Source of the DNA: Halobacteriovorax sp.
GTDB taxonomy: Bacteria; Bdellovibrionota; Bacteriovoracia; Bacteriovoracales; Bacteriovoracaceae
Assembly (NCBI GenBank): GCA_002686115.1
Contig: NZAF01000006.1
Span: 1 to 12,170 of the forward strand
Direction: 5' to 3'
DNA: 12,170 bases
Position 1 is the stretch's first letter. The number at the start of each line of letters is the position of its first letter. Below are positions 1-5,748 of the stretch, in pieces. Under the pieces are notes generated by a model. It did not search any database and was not told the origin of the DNA. It saw only the letters and a program-made list of their open reading frames with translations. Position numbers and translations under genes: made by a program.

Positions 1-488
1 CATCCCATCTTATATGCAAAGAACCACTGGAAAAAAAGAATATAAGCAAGAGAAGGAATACTCATCATCCCAACACATTTAATAACAACCGACTTATCTA
101 AAAAGGTTCCTCTAAAAAAAGCAACCAATAAAGACAGAAGAATTGAAATCACCGTCGAAATAATAAAAGCCGGAAAAGTTAGTGTAAGAGAAGGTATAGC
201 TCCTTCTTTAATCATTTCAATAATGTCCTGTTTTGAAGCCCACGAACGACCGAAGTCAAAAGTGAACGCCGACTTTACAATATCAAAGTACTGCTCAATA
301 AGTGGTTTATCTAATCCAAGTTCAGCTCTTACCTCAGCAATTTGTTTCGCTGTCGCATGCTTTCCAAGTAGAATTTGCGCAGGATCGTAACCAGAGAGGT
401 TAAAGATAATAAAGATAATGAGACAGACACCAAGGATGATAGGTACTGTATAAAGAAGTCTTCTTACGACATATGACCAAATGTTCAC
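1..488 (-). CDS. Peptide ABC transporter permease, OppB/DppB type (partial, 3' end outside window)
   Basis: This is an inner-membrane subunit of an oligopeptide/dipeptide import ABC transporter. Reading the minus strand from a GTG at 488-486 gives about 162 residues with no stop up to the window edge. The N-terminus (NIWSYVVRRLLYTVPIILGV) is typical of OppB/DppB, with the first membrane segment at about residues 8-32. The periplasmic stretch contains the family hallmarks ELGLDKPLIEQYF and DFGRSW, and a second membrane segment follows at about 100-125. GTG is preferred because GGAGG lies 4 nt upstream; the overlapping ATG at 490-488 is followed immediately by TGA. The gene lies 72 bp downstream of the matching substrate-binding protein on the same strand, so the two form a transporter operon. 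Specificity cannot be told from the sequence. Confidence 0.9.
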   Translation of the reverse strand, partial: MNIWSYVVRRLLYTVPIILGVCLIIFIIFNLSGYDPAQILLGKHATAKQIAEVRAELGLDKPLIEQYFDIVKSAFTFDFGRSWASKQDIIEMIKEGAIPSLTLTFPAFIISTVISILLSLLVAFFRGTFLDKSVVIKCVGMMSIPSLAYILFFQWFFAYKMG

Positions 489-507
489 ATATCCTCCATT
501 ATTGAAA

Positions 508-528
508 GAGGCGCAACTTGTGCGCCTC
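508..528 (-). promoter_or_regulatory. Intercistronic hairpin between binding-protein and permease genes
   Basis: GAGGCGCA and TGCGCCTC form a perfect 8-bp GC-rich stem around a 5-nt loop in the 72-bp gap between the two transporter genes. Downstream on the minus strand the run is only TTTCAATAAT, a poor U-tract, so I read it as a partial terminator or 3'-end-stabilising hairpin rather than a full terminator. Such elements are common between binding-protein and permease genes, where the binding protein is needed in excess. The role here is inferred. Confidence 0.5.
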
Positions 529-560
529 GGTATAAACCCTTAAGAATAGGTTTTTATAAC

Positions 561-2327
561 TTATAATTTACCAACTGTCTTTTTCTTTTCTTCAAGGTCA
601 ATATTTAAATACTGCGCTTGACCTGATTCAAAGTCTGTTGCCATGTAGTTCATTAACCAACCATGCTTAACAGTGAAATTTTGACGGTGTACACCATAAA
701 TCCATGGAGCTTGATCCGCTGCCATTCTATTTAACTTCTCATAAAGAGCTGTTCTTTCAGGGCTATCTTGCATTAAAGCAGCTTTAGCAAAAAGTTGATT
801 AAATTCTGGGTTATCATAACCTGAACCGTTTGCTCCTGGAGCTTTATTTGGTCCATAAAGAAGTTGTAAAAAGTTTTCAGCATCTGGGTAATCTGCACCC
901 CAAGCAATACCGTAAAGCATAACCTGTCTCTTAGTAATTTTCTTTTGAAGCTCTGGCCATGTGTTTTGTACAACTTTAATTTGTACACCAATTGCTGCCA
1001 TTTGCTTTTTAAAGAGCTCTCCAATTTGTCTTGAAGTTGAAGAACTTGGACAGTCATAAGTTAGCTCAGGAAGACCTTTACCTTCAGGGTATCCGGCTTT
1101 AGCAAGAAGTTCTTTTGCCTTAGCTAGATCTTGCTCTCTATAAGGAGATTTATAATCTGGCATATTTCCAGCAATTCCAGGAGGAACAACTGACTGAGCT
1201 GGAAGAGCTGTATTACTATAGAAAAGCTTATTCATCTCATTAACGTCATAAGCTAATGCCATTGCTCTTCTTAAATCAACATTTTGAAGTAATTCAACAT
1301 CGTGATTAAACGCAGTGTAAGTAACATCAAGTGAAGGAGAAATTAAAAGAGAAATTCCTTTCTTCATAAGATCATCTGAAAGTCCTTTATCAGGAGTAAC
1401 AGCAGTTTCAAAATTATCCTTTGGAACACTTACATAATCTACTTTACCTTTAAGGAAGTTTAACCATCTTGGCTGATCTTCTTTAATGATTTGAACAACA
1501 ATCTTATCTACTAAAGGTAGTGGCTTACCTGCATCTTTAAGAAATGCTTTAAACTCATCTGATGCTTCTTTTGGAAAAGTTTTCTTTCTAAAAGTTGGGT
1601 TTTTAATATACTCAAATCTCTTAGCTGTTTGTTTAAACACGCCATCCTTAAGCATAAAAGGACCTGTACCAACAGGGTTATTTAAGAATTCTTTTCCATA
1701 TTTTTCTACAACTTCTTTAGCCACAACAAAAGTAAATGGCATTGCTAGAGAGTATAGGAATTGTGGGAATTGCTTCTTAAGTTTAAATTGAAGAGTATGA
1801 CTATCAAGGGCCTTTAAACCTTCGATAACTTCAGAATAATCTGTTTCATCTTTAGCAGCATTCTTGTCTCTCCACTCATTAAGACCAGCTACCTTACCAT
1901 CAAGTAGCCACCAACCAAGACCTTGTAGCTTTGGATCGGCAAGTCTTTTGATAGAGTAAACAAAGTCTTGTGCAACAAGCTCTCTACCCTTTCCACCAGG
2001 GAAAGCAGCATTGTCTTGGAACATAACACCTTTTTTAATTTTAAAAGTATATGTAAGTCCATCTTCAGAAACTGTTGGAAGAGCTTCAGCAAGATTTGGA
2101 ACTAATGTATAAGGTCTTTTTAAATAGTGATACTCAAGAAGACCTTCATAAACTCTTGCAACTTCATTTGCAGAGTAACGGTCATTTGAATAAATTGGAT
2201 CCATTCCTTTAACTTCAGACGTAACAGATAGGTTGAGAACTTTTTCAGTTAAATCAACTTTCTTTGTACATGAAGACAAAAGAAGAGTTGTCGATAGAAT
2301 TGCGATAGCAACTTGTAACATTTTCAT
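561..2327 (-). CDS. Peptide ABC transporter substrate-binding lipoprotein (SBP_bac_5, OppA/DppA family)
   Basis: This is the periplasmic peptide-binding component of the transporter whose permease follows it. The N-terminus is a lipoprotein signal ending in the lipobox LSSC, with the lipidated Cys at residue 20 when counted from ATG 2327. The mature part has the SBP family 5 plan, including NPVGTGPFMLK, the hinge-region segment LRRAMALAYDVNEM, and YDNPEFNQLF near the C-terminus. The 588-aa length is normal for OppA-like proteins. An in-frame GTG six bases upstream (2333) would give 590 aa. AAGGGA sits 7 nt before the ATG but abuts the GTG, so the ATG is the better start. A candidate promoter lies just upstream (2366-2394) and a hairpin follows before the permease. 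The ligand is unknown; in a predatory or scavenging bacterium it could serve peptide uptake, which is inference only. Confidence 0.93.
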   Translation of the reverse strand: MKMLQVAIAILSTTLLLSSCTKKVDLTEKVLNLSVTSEVKGMDPIYSNDRYSANEVARVYEGLLEYHYLKRPYTLVPNLAEALPTVSEDGLTYTFKIKKGVMFQDNAAFPGGKGRELVAQDFVYSIKRLADPKLQGLGWWLLDGKVAGLNEWRDKNAAKDETDYSEVIEGLKALDSHTLQFKLKKQFPQFLYSLAMPFTFVVAKEVVEKYGKEFLNNPVGTGPFMLKDGVFKQTAKRFEYIKNPTFRKKTFPKEASDEFKAFLKDAGKPLPLVDKIVVQIIKEDQPRWLNFLKGKVDYVSVPKDNFETAVTPDKGLSDDLMKKGISLLISPSLDVTYTAFNHDVELLQNVDLRRAMALAYDVNEMNKLFYSNTALPAQSVVPPGIAGNMPDYKSPYREQDLAKAKELLAKAGYPEGKGLPELTYDCPSSSTSRQIGELFKKQMAAIGVQIKVVQNTWPELQKKITKRQVMLYGIAWGADYPDAENFLQLLYGPNKAPGANGSGYDNPEFNQLFAKAALMQDSPERTALYEKLNRMAADQAPWIYGVHRQNFTVKHGWLMNYMATDFESGQAQYLNIDLEEKKKTVGKL

Positions 2328-2365
2328 TAACACTTCCCTTTTTTCAATATGTTTTAGGCTAAAGT

Positions 2366-2394
2366 GTTATAGCGAATGTTACTTGATTTTTAAA
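2366..2394 (-). promoter_or_regulatory. Candidate sigma-70-type promoter for the peptide transporter operon
   Basis: On the minus strand TTTAAA (2394-2389), a 17-bp spacer and TATAAC (2371-2366) precede the binding-protein start by about 40 bp. The -10 matches the consensus well and the -35 is weak (4 of 6). It lies in the 97-bp gap after the upstream lipoprotein gene, where no convincing terminator hairpin is seen, so read-through from that gene is also possible. Confidence 0.35.
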
Positions 2395-2424
2395 GTCTAT
2401 TTAAAATGGACACTTCGCGGCGCA

Positions 2425-3051
2425 CTATTCTGTACACTCACTTAAATCGAGATCAAGCTCATAGAGGATACGGCCATCATCCCCTCTAGTAAGGGATGCG
2501 ATCATTCTTGAGTAATACTTATCATCTAATTCTGAAAATCTAAGATGTAAGTTTAAGCCGTTCTTAACAGCTTTCTCTACAACAATCTCGCCAGAAATGT
2601 CATTGATAGTTCCATAATGGCACCCTGTTTTTACATCACAGTTACCACTTTTCTGTTTTTGAGTCGTGTCAAAAAAGATTGCGAGTTCATTTAAAAAGTT
2701 ATCAAAGGCCTTAAGAGTATTATAGCGTTTTTGAATTCTTAAAGATTCTGTCGCTTTCTTATAGATGGTTCCACTTAAATTGTTGTGTTTGAAGTAAAGT
2801 GTTTCATCCCCTCTAAAAGGAATTTCTATAGCAAATCTTAGATAGTCTTCATAAAGTGACTCATAAGAGAACCTGTTAGATTCATCTCCAACGGTAAGCT
2901 TTCCTCTACCATAGGAACTAAGACAAAAACTCTTTGCAATATTTTTGAGTGCGACGGGCTTTGGCGGAGCTAGTTTTTTCTTAAAAAGTGAACAGCCACT
3001 AAGAAGAATAAAATTAGAAATTAAAACTAATTTGAAGCAGGTAATCTTAAT
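2425..3051 (-). CDS. Small lipoprotein with ATT start, possible LolB-like outer-membrane lipoprotein
   Basis: A minus-strand frame is open for 208 codons but has no ATG, GTG or TTG before its lipobox. Starting at ATT 3051-3049 it reads (M)KITCFKLVLISNFILLSGC, a clean lipoprotein signal with lipobox LSGC and Cys at residue 20. The upstream in-frame stop leaves room for no conventional start. The start overlaps the end of the TPR gene by 25 nt, suggesting translational coupling; a purine-rich AGAAAG lies 9 nt upstream. The mature protein begins with a Lys/Pro-rich linker and then GRGKLTVGD and RFAIEIPF segments. These faintly resemble the 'G-(R)-G-K-L ... R-(F/I) ... P' opening of LolB. It carries further cysteines (NCDVKTGC), possibly a disulfide. 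In other proteobacteria a similar TPR gene sits directly before lolB, which supports but does not prove the assignment. The gene is secure; its function is uncertain. Confidence 0.78.
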   Translation of the reverse strand: MKITCFKLVLISNFILLSGCSLFKKKLAPPKPVALKNIAKSFCLSSYGRGKLTVGDESNRFSYESLYEDYLRFAIEIPFRGDETLYFKHNNLSGTIYKKATESLRIQKRYNTLKAFDNFLNELAIFFDTTQKQKSGNCDVKTGCHYGTINDISGEIVVEKAVKNGLNLHLRFSELDDKYYSRMIASLTRGDDGRILYELDLDLSECTE

Positions 3052-4880
3052 GTTTCGATACTTTCTAATTCTTTTAATAATTCTTCTCTATCAGTTACAC
3101 TATCTACATTTCTTAGAGCTTCGACATAAAACTCCTTGGCCTTATCATACTTTTTTAAAGCTTTATAAACAAGTGCGAGATGCTTTGTTACAACTAAGTC
3201 ATCTCTTAAGTCTTGCCATGCAGCTTTAATCTCTTTGTAAGCTTTTTTATACTCACCTTTTTTATAGTAATACCAACCTAAAGAGTCTCTAATCGTTGAG
3301 TCATGTGGCTTAAGCTTTATTGCTTTTTCAATATACTTATAAGCACTCTCAATATCATCCCCTCTTTCAAGCATTGAATATCCAAGAAAATTTAAAGCAT
3401 CAGCATTCTCAGGGTTTTTCTTAATCATATTTAACATGATCTTATCTGAACTTTCATAGTCTTTTGTTTGCTCATATAAAATCGCTAATCGATACTTATG
3501 AGACTTTGAAAAATCATCAGACTGACTTAATTTCTCTAATACCCTTATAGCATCCTTAGGGCGATTAGAAGATTCATAGTACTCAGCTAGGACCACTTTG
3601 AGCTCAAGACTCAACTGACTTGATTCATGGTCTTTTTTAACAAAACTAAAAAGTCTCTTCTCGCCTTCACTCTTACCAATGAGATTATCTTTTAAGGCCA
3701 TCACATTGAGAATTCTTGCAACTTGCAAATTACTATCATAAAAAAGCGGACTCTCTGACGAGATCTTTGAATAGTACTCAATTGCGGATTCATTTTCCTC
3801 ACTGTGCTGATAAAGAGAAGCGAGATAATAAAGAACTTTATCTGATTCAGGCACTGAATCTAATACCTCTTTAAAAATTGACTTTGCTCCCGCAAGATTA
3901 TTCATTTCTGTATAAATAACCCCTAGCCTAACTTTGAGATTTAAGTTTGTAGGATCGATCTCAATTAATCTTTCTAAATATGGAACCGCCTCTTCTAATT
4001 CATTATTAACAAACAGAAGATTCACATAGCGATTTAAAATTGCATAGTTCATTGGGTCATCATTCAGAAATTTCTTATAGAGAACTATCGCTCTGCCCTC
4101 TTTTTCTGTTGTTTCATAAATATGACCTAAAAGTAGAGCTGATTGATAATGTTCTTTATCGAGCTTGAGAGCTTCTTTTAAGTGCTTAATGGCCCTCTTA
4201 GGTTTTTCTCGGTCAAACTCAACTCTTCCCTTGTAATAGACATATGAAGCCTTATTTTCTTTATCTGACCTTGAACACTTATTTAAAATATTAAATGACT
4301 TTTTAATCTTTTTCTCTTTTGCATACGCTTTTGAAAGAAAGATACATGCTTCAAACTTTTTATCACTTTTTGAATTAACGATTTCAAGATAGAGCTTTTT
4401 CGATTCTTCTTTCTTAGATAGTGCAGCATAGACTCCTGCAAGTAACAACTTTGCCTTCTCTTTTAAGTCACTATCTCCATGCTTAATGAGATAATCAAGT
4501 TCATGCTTTGCTTTTTCAATTCTATTAGATTTAATTAACTCAACAGCATATTTCTTTCGAATGAAGATATCTTTTGGTTTTAGCTTAATAATGTACTTAA
4601 AAAGTAATGAAGAAAGATCTGTATTTCCATTCAATGATGCATCATTTGCTTTTAAAAATAAGTCACTCGCAAGATAATCTCTGGCAGAGTCACCTTTTAA
4701 AATCGCTTCTTTTGTCGCAACATTCAAATTTTGTTCGACTAACTGAATCCCAGAAATAAGTTCAGCTTTTTCTATTTTTAACTTCTCCTTCTGATGGACA
4801 ACTTTCTCATCCTCGAAATTGAAGCTTGAACAACTAAGCAGCGAGTACAAACTTAAGGGAACAATTAAAAACTTAAACAT
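3027..4880 (-). CDS. TPR-repeat lipoprotein (PA4667-like family)
   Basis: This is a 617-aa protein with a lipoprotein signal (lipobox LLSC, Cys about residue 17) and then tetratricopeptide repeats over most of its length, roughly residues 85-595. TPRs are helical pairs that act as protein-interaction scaffolds. The C-terminal block (about 493-592) contains ALNFLGYSMLERGDD, DSTIRDSLGWYYYKKGEY and HLALVYKALKKYDKA. It matches the signature order of the proteobacterial TPR family typified by Pseudomonas PA4667, which lies just upstream of lolB. AAAGG 7 nt before the ATG is a good ribosome-binding site. The gene overlaps the next lipoprotein gene by 25 nt. The lipid anchor suggests an envelope scaffold facing the periplasm; the partner is probably the downstream lipoprotein or an envelope complex. 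No enzymatic motif is visible. Confidence 0.88.
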   Translation of the reverse strand: MFKFLIVPLSLYSLLSCSSFNFEDEKVVHQKEKLKIEKAELISGIQLVEQNLNVATKEAILKGDSARDYLASDLFLKANDASLNGNTDLSSLLFKYIIKLKPKDIFIRKKYAVELIKSNRIEKAKHELDYLIKHGDSDLKEKAKLLLAGVYAALSKKEESKKLYLEIVNSKSDKKFEACIFLSKAYAKEKKIKKSFNILNKCSRSDKENKASYVYYKGRVEFDREKPKRAIKHLKEALKLDKEHYQSALLLGHIYETTEKEGRAIVLYKKFLNDDPMNYAILNRYVNLLFVNNELEEAVPYLERLIEIDPTNLNLKVRLGVIYTEMNNLAGAKSIFKEVLDSVPESDKVLYYLASLYQHSEENESAIEYYSKISSESPLFYDSNLQVARILNVMALKDNLIGKSEGEKRLFSFVKKDHESSQLSLELKVVLAEYYESSNRPKDAIRVLEKLSQSDDFSKSHKYRLAILYEQTKDYESSDKIMLNMIKKNPENADALNFLGYSMLERGDDIESAYKYIEKAIKLKPHDSTIRDSLGWYYYKKGEYKKAYKEIKAAWQDLRDDLVVTKHLALVYKALKKYDKAKEFYVEALRNVDSVTDREELLKELESIETLRLPASN

Positions 4881-4981
4881 CTAACAACCTTTACTGAGAC
4901 AAGGGTCAATCCCACGTCTATAAAGTCTTTTCGTCCCTGAAGAATCATTCTTAAGCGGCTAGGCCTAACTTAGTCCGCTGT

Positions 4982-4996
4982 AGGTATATTTTACCT
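4982..4996. repeat. Inverted repeat AGGTA-N5-TACCT overlapping a minus-strand -10 candidate
   Basis: AGGTA and TACCT form 5-bp arms around 5 bp; the right side extends to TACCTCA, which recurs exactly at 5294-5300. The repeat covers the -10 candidate TAAAAT of the TPR gene promoter, so it could be an operator. The bound protein is unknown; the PhaR-domain protein encoded next door is one candidate, by location only. Confidence 0.4.
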
Positions 4997-5015
4997 CATA
5001 TTCATAATTCACCAA
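4988..5015 (-). promoter_or_regulatory. Candidate promoter for the TPR lipoprotein operon
   Basis: On the minus strand TTGGTG (5015-5010), a 16-bp spacer and TAAAAT (4993-4988) lie about 110 bp before the TPR start. The -10 matches 5 of 6 bases, while the -35 matches only 3 of 6. The -10 lies inside the inverted repeat at 4982-4996. Confidence 0.3.
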
Positions 5016-5094
5016 AGTGACACCATAAGTCGTTGTTTTCATTTAGAAGCCGATATTTTTTGTTTTTTGATTTATGTTTTTCTGCGTTAAGAAC

Positions 5095-5122
5095 TTGACA
5101 TTCAAAGTCATGAACTGCTAAT
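5095..5122 (+). promoter_or_regulatory. Candidate promoter for the PhaR-domain gene and its leader
   Basis: A perfect TTGACA (5095-5100) is followed after 16 bp by GCTAAT (5117-5122), 4 of 6 against TATAAT. Transcription from here would give a leader of about 190 nt containing both mini-ORFs and the palindrome at 5285-5300. The -10 is mediocre, so another promoter nearer the gene is possible. Confidence 0.3.
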
Positions 5123-5215
5123 CAATGACACAAATTTGAAAACGCTGAGTGCCAAAAGCACGAACCCGAAGTTTCATTTGTAACATATTGATTATATTAC
5201 AACGAAGCTGGCTTT

Positions 5216-5245
5216 ATGAAAATAATTCAAAAGGGTTTATCATGA
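5216..5245 (+). CDS. Possible 9-residue leader ORF
   Basis: ATG at 5216 gives MKIIQKGLS and stops at TGA 5243-5245. The stop overlaps the ATG of the next mini-ORF as ATGA. The ribosome-binding site is weak (GAAGCTGG). On its own this would be dismissed as chance; it is listed because it is the first link in a chain of overlapping frames running into the regulator gene. Confidence 0.2.
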   Translation: MKIIQKGLS

Positions 5246-5322
5246 GGACGCGACGTGTTATCAACTATTTTGCAAATATAGTGCTGAGGTATTTACCTCA
5301 ATTACCAATAGGGGATGTATGA
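5242..5322 (+). CDS. Possible 26-residue leader peptide upstream of the PhaR-domain gene
   Basis: ATG 5242 is preceded by AAAAGGG with 6-nt spacing, a strong ribosome-binding site. The 26-aa product has an Arg-rich N-terminus (MRTRRVINYF) and a hydrophobic middle. It ends at TGA 5320-5322, overlapping the first ATG of the PhaR-domain gene (ATGA) and adjoining its second ATG. This geometry implies translational coupling. The palindrome at 5285-5300 lies within its last third, so ribosome passage would open that hairpin. It could be a regulatory leader or a small membrane peptide. No homologue is recognised. Confidence 0.4.
   Translation: MRTRRVINYFANIVLRYLPQLPIGDV
5285..5300. repeat. 16-bp inverted repeat TGAGGTA-TT-TACCTCA just before the PhaR-domain gene
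   Basis: This is a perfect 7-bp inverted repeat 18 bp before the start codon. As DNA it has the size and symmetry of a homodimer operator; as RNA it could fold into a 6-bp hairpin with an ATTT loop close to the ribosome-binding site. The half-site TACCTCA also occurs at 4992-4998, which favours a protein-binding role. Autoregulation by the PhaR-domain protein is conceivable but inferred. Confidence 0.45.
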
Positions 5323-5708
5323 TGAATGATGTAAGAATTATCAAAAGGTACCAAAACAGAAAGCTTTATGACACACACCAAAGCTGTTATGTAACTCTAG
5401 AAGAGATCGCTCAGATCATTAGAGAAGGTCACGAGATTCAAGTAATTGATAACAAAACTAAGAATGACATTACTTATATGACTCAAATCCAACTTCTTTT
5501 TGATCAAGAAAAGAAATCAACTTCTTTAAAAGATGTTGAACTTCTTAAAAGAGTAATCAGATCAGAAGAGGGGACTTTTACTGGTTACATCAGAGGTGTT
5601 GAAGGAATCGAAGCTCCAGTAGTTGAAGAAGCTCCACTTAACACTTTTAACTCACTGAACACTAATACTCTTAACTCAGGTATTGAAACTACAAGTACTT
5701 TAAACTAA
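5319..5708 (+). CDS. PHA/PHB-accumulation-regulator (PhaR) DNA-binding domain protein
   Basis: Residues 6-66 (RIIKRYQNRKLYDT, CYVTLEEIAQIIREG, VIDNKTKNDIT, QIQLLFDQEK) match the N-terminal DNA-binding domain of PhaR (PF07879). PhaR represses phasin and polyhydroxyalkanoate genes and is titrated by PHA granules. This protein has 129 residues, shorter than classical PhaR, and the usual C-terminal part is replaced by a Glu/Pro then Asn/Thr/Ser-rich tail (about 97-129). Two adjacent ATGs are possible: AGGGG lies 4 nt before ATG 5319 and 7 nt before ATG 5322, so MNDVRI may be the true N-terminus. No PHA synthase, phasin or depolymerase is in the window. The gene precedes an outer-membrane/ATPase/thiol operon, which it might regulate. 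The DNA-binding role is well supported; the targets are unknown. Confidence 0.88.
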   Translation: MMNDVRIIKRYQNRKLYDTHQSCYVTLEEIAQIIREGHEIQVIDNKTKNDITYMTQIQLLFDQEKKSTSLKDVELLKRVIRSEEGTFTGYIRGVEGIEAPVVEEAPLNTFNSLNTNTLNSGIETTSTLN

Positions 5709-5711
5709 TAT
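5683..5711 (+). promoter_or_regulatory. Candidate promoter of the barrel-ATPase-thiol operon, -10 on the regulator's stop codon
   Basis: TTGAAA (5683-5688, 5 of 6) is separated by exactly 17 bp from TAATAT (5706-5711, 4 of 6). The -35 lies in the last codons of the PhaR-domain gene and the -10 includes its TAA stop. A transcript starting near 5718 would have a leader of about 30 nt before GTG 5749 and would meet the terminator at 5781-5812 within its first 100 nt. Confidence 0.5.
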
Positions 5712-5748
5712 AGGTGCCATAAACCTAATTAGTACAAAGGAAAGTTCG

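Larger units (their letters stand above)
4881..5318. other. Divergent intergenic region (438 bp) with leader ORFs and inverted repeats
   Basis: This region separates the minus-strand TPR gene from the plus-strand PhaR-domain gene. I see candidate promoters in both directions (minus 4988-5015; plus 5095-5122). There are two AGGTA/TACCT inverted repeats (4982-4996, 5285-5300) and a GC-rich imperfect hairpin, AGCGGCTA with TAG-T-CCGCT, at 4954-4979. Two very small ORFs (5216-5245, 5242-5322) end at the regulator start. The T-rich stretch 5055-5080 resembles no known element. I find no tRNA or recognisable structured RNA, but the hairpins leave room for an unrecognised leader RNA. Confidence 0.6.

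Noticed and set aside
2328..2333. GTG 2333 as the start of the peptide-binding lipoprotein.
   Set aside because: The purine-rich site AAGGGA directly abuts this GTG, whereas it sits 7 nt before ATG 2327. The shorter form also has the more typical MKM signal-peptide start.
2477..3365. The 11-bp string TCATCCCCTCT occurs three times (2477-2487, 2804-2814, 3355-3365), each encoding Arg-Gly-Asp on the minus strand.
   Set aside because: All three lie in coding frames of two different genes and are explained by the same codons for an RGD/E or RGDD tripeptide. Spacing is irregular and no flanking similarity is seen, so neither a repeat family nor a cell-binding RGD motif is supported.
4954..4979. 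GC-rich imperfect hairpin (AGCGGCTA / TAG-T-CCGCT) considered as a terminator.
   Set aside because: It has a bulge and no T-tract on either strand, and it lies in a divergent region where neither transcript should end. It may be part of the TPR gene's 5' leader.
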